Source: JARLGU01 sp036504535 | Lineage (GTDB): Bacteria; Armatimonadota; Armatimonadia; Armatimonadales; Capsulimonadaceae | Direction of reading: 5' to 3' | Length of the DNA: 64,000 bases | Assembly: GCA_036504535.1 (NCBI GenBank) | Contig: DASXUY010000014.1 | Coordinates: forward strand, 227,013-291,012 | Shown here: in pieces, positions 59,313-64,000 of the stretch | Layout of the letters: every line of letters starts with the position of its first letter | Numbering within the stretch: position 1 is the stretch's first letter | Position numbers and translations under genes: made by a program | The notes under the pieces: model-generated | The model's input: the letters and a program-made list of their open reading frames with translations, nothing else | Databases searched by the model: none | Told to the model about the DNA's origin: nothing

Positions 59313-60980
59313 TCACCAGGGCCGGCGGAGCCATCCTAAATCCCTCGCGCCCTCCCGCTTCTCGATCACAAACTCCTGCACTACCGGCCCTGCTGACTGC
59401 ACCCTGGGCTCGATACCGCGCCCCCATTGGAATGCGGCGATACGCACCTTCACCGGATACCGAGTTCGCGGCGGGATGGGTAGAAAAGTCAGCGTGCCAT
59501 CGGCGTTTGCTTCGGCGGGTCCCGAGACGACATAGTATTGGATCGGCAGGCTGGCGTCAGAGACCGCGTTCAGCTTAAGAGACTTCACTCCCGCCACCTG
59601 GTTCGCGATTTGCGGCCACGTGATCGTCTGCGGAGCGCCCGCCGTGTTTAGCAGGCTGATCCAAACGTGCAGTGGTCGGTCTGCGGGACGGTATTCGGCG
59701 TCGCCTGGGTGGAACGCCATCACCCACGGTTCCCACGGGTTGCCCTGGCGCTGTATTCCGCCCTGGCTGAGGCCGACCTTGAATGTGTCCGGGCCAGTCT
59801 GTAGTAGCGCGCCACTGCCCACGCGGAACTGGATGGGGCTTGCCGAATGGCCCAGTGCCTCACCGGGAAAGAGGGTGGCGGAAGGCGACTGGGGCAGGAA
59901 CGCGGCCTCGACCTTGAACGTTATCCCATCGGGCTGCAGCTTAGCACCCACATCCGCGAAACCGTTCTTCTCCATCGTGGCCGGCTTGCCGTCAACAACA
60001 AAGCCTATCATCTGCGGCTTCTTGGCGAACCTCTCGGCGGCGAACTTGTTGCACGCCGCTGCCATTTCGGTGTCGATATACCAGTACGCCGCTTTCGTGT
60101 CCCCTTTGTAGGCGCTTACTGGATACGCCGCGAAGTTCGGTGTGCCCAGTGTCGACGCGTCTACGAGGACTCCCGCCGACTCGGGGTATGCCTTGAGCGC
60201 GACGGGAGCGTCAAGGGGCGCGTTCGCGGGAATCCGCGCATCAGCGGCCTTGCGGAAAAACATCCCGATCACCTTTGCCGAGTCGGGATTCCAATCGAAG
60301 TGCCCCGTGCCTGCGTCGACAAACTCGCCCAGCTCACGCTCACCTGGATCGGCGCGCATCCTGAGGATCGCCGTGCGCTCTTTCTGCCATGTCAGGCCCC
60401 ACTCCTTTCCCCATTCGGCCCACTCCGACGACACATGCAGCACTGGCATATGCTCCGGCGCGTGACCCGGTATCCAGCCCTTGTATGGCAGCACGGCGAA
60501 GACACGGTCGGGGCGAACCATGCCCAGGTTCCATACGAACGGCGTCGCCGCGGAATGGCCGACCGGTAATAGGGGCGCGTACTTGATCTCAGTGTAGCCA
60601 GACTCTGCGGCGAGGTCAGCGAGAGCCTGGTCGAGCGCATCGGCCCCCTTGTCGGATGGCGTGAAAAGGATATTCAGCGGGGGGCGGACAGGCTTCTCGT
60701 CCCCGGGAGCCACCCAAACGATGCCAAGGCTGGCATCGGCACAGGCCTGACGGATCCCGGCGTCCTCGAACATCGGCTTTTCAAGCATGTTCTGAACGCC
60801 AACCACAACCCCGCGCACATGCTTGCACGTCGGCGGTATCCACAGATAGGCGCGCTGCTCGACGGTACCAGGCATTGGGACCGAGTACTGCCACACACCA
60901 GCTCTAGCCACATTTGAGCCGCCGAGTAGCGCTAGCGACAGAAGCACAACTACTCTCGAAGCCATCGTAGAAATCGTCAT
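59313..60980 (-). CDS. Secreted alpha/beta-hydrolase-like protein, function unknown
   Basis: This 555-residue protein has a signal peptide (MTISTMASRVVVLLSLALLG ending near ARAG). An N-terminal alpha/beta-hydrolase-like domain follows (VWQYSVPMPGTVEQRAYLWI, then LLPVGHSAATPFVWNL with the GHSAA nucleophile elbow). The C-terminal beta-domains include AQRNPW-like GGIQRQGNPWEPWVM. An acidic residue and a late His (TGHFDWNPDS) could complete a triad. It may act as an esterase or depolymerase on glycan. ATG 60980 is chosen so the signal is N-terminal. It lies between two pseudopilin-like genes and downstream of one on the same strand. Confidence 0.65.
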   Translation of the reverse strand: MTISTMASRVVVLLSLALLGGSNVARAGVWQYSVPMPGTVEQRAYLWIPPTCKHVRGVVVGVQNMLEKPMFEDAGIRQACADASLGIVWVAPGDEKPVRPPLNILFTPSDKGADALDQALADLAAESGYTEIKYAPLLPVGHSAATPFVWNLGMVRPDRVFAVLPYKGWIPGHAPEHMPVLHVSSEWAEWGKEWGLTWQKERTAILRMRADPGERELGEFVDAGTGHFDWNPDSAKVIGMFFRKAADARIPANAPLDAPVALKAYPESAGVLVDASTLGTPNFAAYPVSAYKGDTKAAYWYIDTEMAAACNKFAAERFAKKPQMIGFVVDGKPATMEKNGFADVGAKLQPDGITFKVEAAFLPQSPSATLFPGEALGHSASPIQFRVGSGALLQTGPDTFKVGLSQGGIQRQGNPWEPWVMAFHPGDAEYRPADRPLHVWISLLNTAGAPQTITWPQIANQVAGVKSLKLNAVSDASLPIQYYVVSGPAEANADGTLTFLPIPPRTRYPVKVRIAAFQWGRGIEPRVQSAGPVVQEFVIEKREGARDLGWLRRPW

Positions 60981-61007
60981 TCGTTTGCCTGTATTAATGA
61001 TTTTGAC

Positions 61008-61038
61008 CCCGCCCACTGCGCGGTGAGCGGGGCCATTT
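61008..61038 (-). terminator. Probable terminator of the pseudopilin-like gene
   Basis: On the minus strand, CCCCGC and GGCGGGG form a stem around an 18-nt loop, followed by TCAAAATC. The T-run is weak, so readthrough into the hydrolase gene is possible. Confidence 0.4.
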
Positions 61039-61055
61039 GAAGTAAGAACAAGGGC

Positions 61056-61892
61056 CTAGACGGGGCTGAATGTTGCAGTATATGTGTTGACTGCGGTGCC
61101 AGCTGCAGTTGGAACGTTGCCAGCGTAAACATGTGCAGCTTGCGCATCATTTTGGTCCCACGCGCACGCTCCTGGCGAAACCTTCTCGCCTTTGAGCCAT
61201 TTCACATGCCCGTCGCATAGCAGATAGTTGGCTCCGTCCGTGTGCCTTCCAGTAGCGGAAACAGGTGCCCACCAGGTCGAGTAAGCCGATGAGAAAACGC
61301 CACCTAGATAGCCAGTGTCCGGTGTGCAGTTCTTGTTATTGCCAGCTGCATCCTTGCCGAATCCGCTCACATCCGAAAAGCTGCCAAACCCTGTACAGTC
61401 GTCCTTTTCAACATTGGGCGCGGCAATTGTTGCGCAACTGTAAGCTACTTCGTAGAGGGTTACAGTTTGCGGGCTGGATGTGAGCTTGGACAGGTTAGGA
61501 ACAGCGGACCCACCGGACGAGAGTAGCTTTGTAAGCGCCTCATTGTAGCCATATGAGAGCCGATAGTACTGATAGTTAAAGAATGTCTCGCCGGAGTTCG
61601 CATCATCGGCACACTGGTAGGCCCCAACCGATTTGACATAGGGATAGAGCTGTTGCGCCCATCCTTTGCCGCTGCTCGCGTAATTTCCAGTCGCGTAGCA
61701 TTCGTCGTAGTCCTGAGCGTACTGTGCGAAAGCAATTCCAAGCTGCTTCATGTTGCTGCCGCACGACGTTTTTCGCGCCTGCTCACGAGCCTTCGCGAAC
61801 ACGGGGAAAAGTATAGCTGCTAGTATAGCTATGATGGCTATAACTACGAGTAGCTCTATTAAAGTGAAACCTTTTCGGTTATGACCAGTCAT
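61056..61892 (-). CDS. DUF1559 pseudopilin-like protein
   Basis: This 278-residue protein begins NRKGFTLIELLVVIAIIAIL, the prepilin-type signal. It continues FAKAREQARKTSCGSNMKQL and GIAFAQYAQDYDECYATG. The C-terminal part ends in GANYLLCDGHVKWLKGEKVS, the H-x9-DG type motif. It is a paralogue of the protein at 57929. It lies 49 bp downstream of the GntR/LacI-type regulator on the same strand, suggesting one regulated unit. Confidence 0.92.
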   Translation of the reverse strand: MTGHNRKGFTLIELLVVIAIIAILAAILFPVFAKAREQARKTSCGSNMKQLGIAFAQYAQDYDECYATGNYASSGKGWAQQLYPYVKSVGAYQCADDANSGETFFNYQYYRLSYGYNEALTKLLSSGGSAVPNLSKLTSSPQTVTLYEVAYSCATIAAPNVEKDDCTGFGSFSDVSGFGKDAAGNNKNCTPDTGYLGGVFSSAYSTWWAPVSATGRHTDGANYLLCDGHVKWLKGEKVSPGACAWDQNDAQAAHVYAGNVPTAAGTAVNTYTATFSPV

Positions 61893-61940
61893 CGTCGTTC
61901 TCCGTTCTCTTGTATCAGTCGTCTGTAAACGTACCGCTCA

Positions 61941-63074
61941 CTATTTGTGGGCAGGCGGCGCCGTCGTCTCGCGTTCAACGATCGTCGGCGTAAAAACTAT
62001 CGTCCGGCTTGCGTCTGGCGCATTCGGTCGCGTAAGCAGATCTATAGCGGCATTGACCTGAAGCTCAATCAGGTGGTCGACAGTGGACAGCGACGGATGC
62101 ATCCGCGCTCCTTCATCCAGGTTATCGTATCCGATCACCGAAACGTCGGTGGGAACCCGCACGCCCGCCCGGCTAAGCGCATTGACCACCGAAACCGCCT
62201 CTCGATCATTCCACGCCGCAATCGCGGTTGGCCCATCGGCACATCCTACAAGATCCCGCACGACCACCGGATCCGATGTCCAGCGACCAACGTCGTCCCC
62301 GTTCGCAAACGAGTACCGAACATCGAAACCGTTCCGCTTTGCCTCTGCAAGTGCCCGCAGATTGCCCTGCCAGCGCGCCTGGTCTAGCAAGACGCCATCG
62401 AAGTTCGTGAAAAGGATGTTGCGGTGACCCAATTCGATCAACCGCTTGGTAACAAGGTAGCCGCCGTGCTCCTGGTTGCCGCAAACGCATGGCACACCAA
62501 ACACCTGGTCAGGACCCGGCGCGCCGACAAGCACGACACGCTTCCCGGCATCGTGCAGGCGCTTCGCGAGCGGCGCGAGGTCGCGGCGAAATACAATGTA
62601 ACCCAGCGCATCACCCAGCGATTCCGGCTGGATAGACGATATCTGCTCTGGACCAAGCAGGCGGCATGTCACATCAATGTCGCTGGTGCACGATTTAGCG
62701 TACAGCAACTCCATGCACCGGTCGAAAATGGACTTGTCGGGGCGCGCAATGGCCACAATGGTGCGCGATGCGGTCTGCTTCTGGCTCCAACCGATCCGCG
62801 CAGACGATGCGCTCTGACGCTCCGTGACATACGTCCCTGCGCCTTGCCGACGCACGATACGACCCTGCCGCTGAAGCTCGTCCAGCGTCTTCAGTACGAT
62901 GCGCTCTGATGCTCCCAGTTCCTTCATCAAATCCGTGTGGCTGGGGACGCGTCCCCCTGGCCCGAGGGTTTCGCAAAGTTGGTCCAGACAGTTCTGCACA
63001 CGAATCGCTTCAAGCTTCTTGGCTGAAAGCGCAGATGGTTCCGATTCCGGTTTTGTAAGGGTAGACGTTACCAT
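61941..63074 (-). CDS. GntR/LacI-type regulator (wHTH plus periplasmic-binding-like sensor)
   Basis: This 377-residue protein has an N-terminal GntR winged helix (GGRVPSHTDLMKELGASERI, VLKTLDELQRQGRIVRRQGA) fused to a LacI-type sugar-sensing domain (TIVAIARPDKSIFDRCMEL, VSVIGYDNLDEGARMHPSLS). This AraR-like fusion usually represses sugar genes. Direct repeats TTGTCTAAAT (63083-63092 and 63101-63110) lie between its promoter and start, suggesting autoregulation. Its neighbours are the pseudopilin-like and hydrolase genes downstream. Confidence 0.9.
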   Translation of the reverse strand: MVTSTLTKPESEPSALSAKKLEAIRVQNCLDQLCETLGPGGRVPSHTDLMKELGASERIVLKTLDELQRQGRIVRRQGAGTYVTERQSASSARIGWSQKQTASRTIVAIARPDKSIFDRCMELLYAKSCTSDIDVTCRLLGPEQISSIQPESLGDALGYIVFRRDLAPLAKRLHDAGKRVVLVGAPGPDQVFGVPCVCGNQEHGGYLVTKRLIELGHRNILFTNFDGVLLDQARWQGNLRALAEAKRNGFDVRYSFANGDDVGRWTSDPVVVRDLVGCADGPTAIAAWNDREAVSVVNALSRAGVRVPTDVSVIGYDNLDEGARMHPSLSTVDHLIELQVNAAIDLLTRPNAPDASRTIVFTPTIVERETTAPPAHK

Positions 63075-63082
63075 TTTAGAAA

Positions 63083-63172
63083 TTGTCTAAATTCAAAGTC
63101 TTGTCTAAATCTTTACCGAGTATAACACGCTCGCTCGAATCGCGCAAGGGGTTTTTGACAAAAGTTTTGTCA
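63083..63172 (-). promoter_or_regulatory. Promoter and operators of the GntR/LacI-type gene
   Basis: On the minus strand TTGCGC (63142-63147) and TATACT (63119-63124) are 17 bp apart. Downstream lie two direct repeats of ATTTAGACAA (63083-63092 and 63101-63110, 18-bp period). Upstream is a perfect palindrome TGACAAAA-G-TTTTGTCA (63156-63172) that abuts the stop of the next gene. Confidence 0.65.
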
Positions 63173-63556
63173 TTATCTTTTTGCCGCTTCGCTACCGGCT
63201 ATCCGTCCCAGTCTGACGTAGACGGCGAGAAATAACACAAACCACACGAGGTCCGGGGACCCGACGAGGAACGTTTGCAGCGAAATGCGGCCCTGTGCGA
63301 GCAGCGCTGCGAGGGCGACCACAAACGACGCTTTCTCGATCAACGCCGCCGGGATAGCCGCGCGGTACTTTGCCGGATCCGTCGCGATCACCAGAAACAG
63401 CACCTGCCACGCCACCGCGACACCGATAAACCCGTAAAAGTACTCCGGATGCGCCAACCCTTCGGTGCTTATCTTGTGCTCTAGGAAATACATCGGCAAC
63501 AGCACGATCAGCCCATAAATACCAGCCGCCCTGAAAACTCCGCTCGCAAACTTCAT
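63173..63556 (-). CDS. Hypothetical four-helix membrane protein
   Basis: This 127-residue protein has about four hydrophobic helices (GIYGLIVLLPMYFLEHKI, GFIGVAVAWQVLFLVIATD, KASFVVALAALLAQG, DLVWFVLFLAVYVRLG). Small membrane proteins of this shape are common and not assigned. It is upstream of the GntR-type gene on the same strand, 98 bp away, but a promoter lies between them, so a separate unit is likely. Confidence 0.72.
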   Translation of the reverse strand: MKFASGVFRAAGIYGLIVLLPMYFLEHKISTEGLAHPEYFYGFIGVAVAWQVLFLVIATDPAKYRAAIPAALIEKASFVVALAALLAQGRISLQTFLVGSPDLVWFVLFLAVYVRLGRIAGSEAAKR

Positions 63557-63617
63557 CCGCGCTCTCCCTTCCCGCTATGCTATCGCACTCCCCACGGAGC
63601 ACAGTGAATGAATTTGG

Positions 63618-63872
63618 ATGCCCTCTGAGGCCGGGCGGGCCATTTCTAGTCCGCCGAGGACGGCGAATTGTGGCGGTGGGCTTGGCGGGGTTAGCGAAAA
63701 GTGTGCTTATACTCTTCCTGGGTAGAGTGCGGGATGTTTTCGGTACATTTTGGGCGCAGCCCAAAATGTACCGAAAACATCCCGCACAGTCCAATCCGCG
63801 CCACCCACTCACCTTCGCCATCCCATCCCAACCCCTCGCCACAACGCCGCTCCTGCGGCGACAAGGGTCCAG
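63618..63872 (+). repeat. Dispersed intergenic repeat, long copy 2, interrupted by IS110 end
   Basis: It matches copy 1 (44885-45072) from ATGCCCTCTGAGGC to GACAAG, then only TCCAG of the terminal hairpin before the IS end begins. It also contains an extra inner segment with a perfect foldback (63727-63787) that copy 1 lacks. Confidence 0.78.
63727..63787. repeat. Perfect 29-bp inverted repeat with a 3-nt loop
   Basis: Arms 63727-63755 and 63759-63787 are exact reverse complements around GCA. No T-run follows, so it is not a normal terminator. Confidence 0.9.
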
Positions 63873-63894
63873 ATACTGTGTTGTCAACCCCCTG

Positions 63895-64000
63895 CTAGAA
63901 TTGATGACAGGGATTGAGTGGCACAGATTTATAGTCAGGGTTAAACGGCTGGCGGTGCTTAAGGACACCGTAGACAATTAGTAGCAGCTTCCGCATGACC
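63895..64000 (-). mobile_element. IS110-family element, C-terminal end of transposase (partial, runs off the right edge)
   Basis: The minus strand from the edge reads VMRKLLLIVYGVLKHRQPFNPDYKS and ends PLNPCHQF before the TAG at 63895-63897. The MRKLL...(Y/N)..L......PF/W tail is the C-terminus of IS110/IS116/IS902 (DEDD) transposases. Just past the stop, TTGACA (minus strand, about 63884-63889) lies near the element edge. In this family the right end carries a -35 box that is completed by the left end in the circular form. The end appears to fall at about 63872/63873, inside the dispersed repeat's hairpin. The transposase body and the other end lie outside the window. Confidence 0.78.

Overview
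The window looks like chromosomal DNA of an Armatimonadota-type bacterium (Capsulimonas/Fimbriimonas-like). This is an inference from content: two DUF1559 'H-X9-DG' pseudopilin-like proteins beside glycan-degradation genes and GntR/LacI-type regulators, many large secreted glycoside hydrolases, moderately high GC, and a cbb3 oxidase fused in one operon with a bc-type complex. Good sigma70-like promoters (TTGACA-N17/18-TATAAT) and intrinsic terminators are common, and TTG starts are used. No tRNA, rRNA or CRISPR array was seen.

Layout. 1-3.1 kb: the 5' part of an ABC-F ATPase, a membrane acyltransferase and a DinB-like protein. 3.3-6.9 kb: a complete smc. 6.9-10.3 kb: a lower-GC cassette with an AAA ATPase overlapping a DUF4276 (probably TOPRIM-like) gene, a candidate anti-phage pair, plus a pRiA4b-ORF3-type gene broken by an in-frame stop. 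It ends in a decayed second copy of the smc 3' end. 10.4-12 kb: a small membrane ORF, a tandem 76-bp repeat and a DUF817 protein. 12.2-16 kb: a 1281-residue secreted glycosidase-like protein. 16.3-24.1 kb: a respiratory operon (CcoS-like protein, Rieske, split cytochrome b, pentaheme and monoheme cytochromes c, CcoN, CcoO) ending in a strong terminator. 24.5-27.3 kb: a GH31 enzyme with a PA14 domain sits between that operon and ccoG. 29-36 kb: sugar isomerase, TPR protein, large hybrid histidine kinase and secreted proteins.

37.6-42.3 kb: a hemerythrin protein and two radical SAM/SPASM proteins of the heme/heme d1 (NirJ/AhbC and TIGR04053) type. Downstream lies a Fic gene, followed by a duplicated 113-bp copy of the upstream radical SAM gene's 3' end. 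This is the same arrangement as at smc: intact gene, cargo, duplicated 3' end. 42.6-44.6 kb: prenyl diphosphate synthase and a BMP-type lipoprotein. 44.6-45.7 kb: about 1.1 kb of noncoding repeats.

45.7-63.5 kb: carbohydrate genes. They include a Gfo/Idh oxidoreductase and Zn-dehydrogenase divergent from an AraC regulator, a GPH symporter, a LamG/DUF1961 protein with a heparinase II/III-like lyase, a LacI regulator, a beta-helix protein, two pseudopilin-like proteins, an alpha/beta-hydrolase-like protein and a GntR/LacI-type regulator. The lyase operon and lacI share the same duplicated promoter/operator module. The right edge holds the C-terminal end of an IS110-family transposase, inserted in a copy of a dispersed hairpin repeat that recurs near 3.2, 6.9, 29.1 and 45 kb.

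Most notable: two cargo cassettes with no visible integrase, each flanked by a duplicated 3' end of the gene upstream; the AAA-DUF4276 pair; the IS110 end in a covarying hairpin repeat; and a perfect 29-bp foldback at 63.7 kb.
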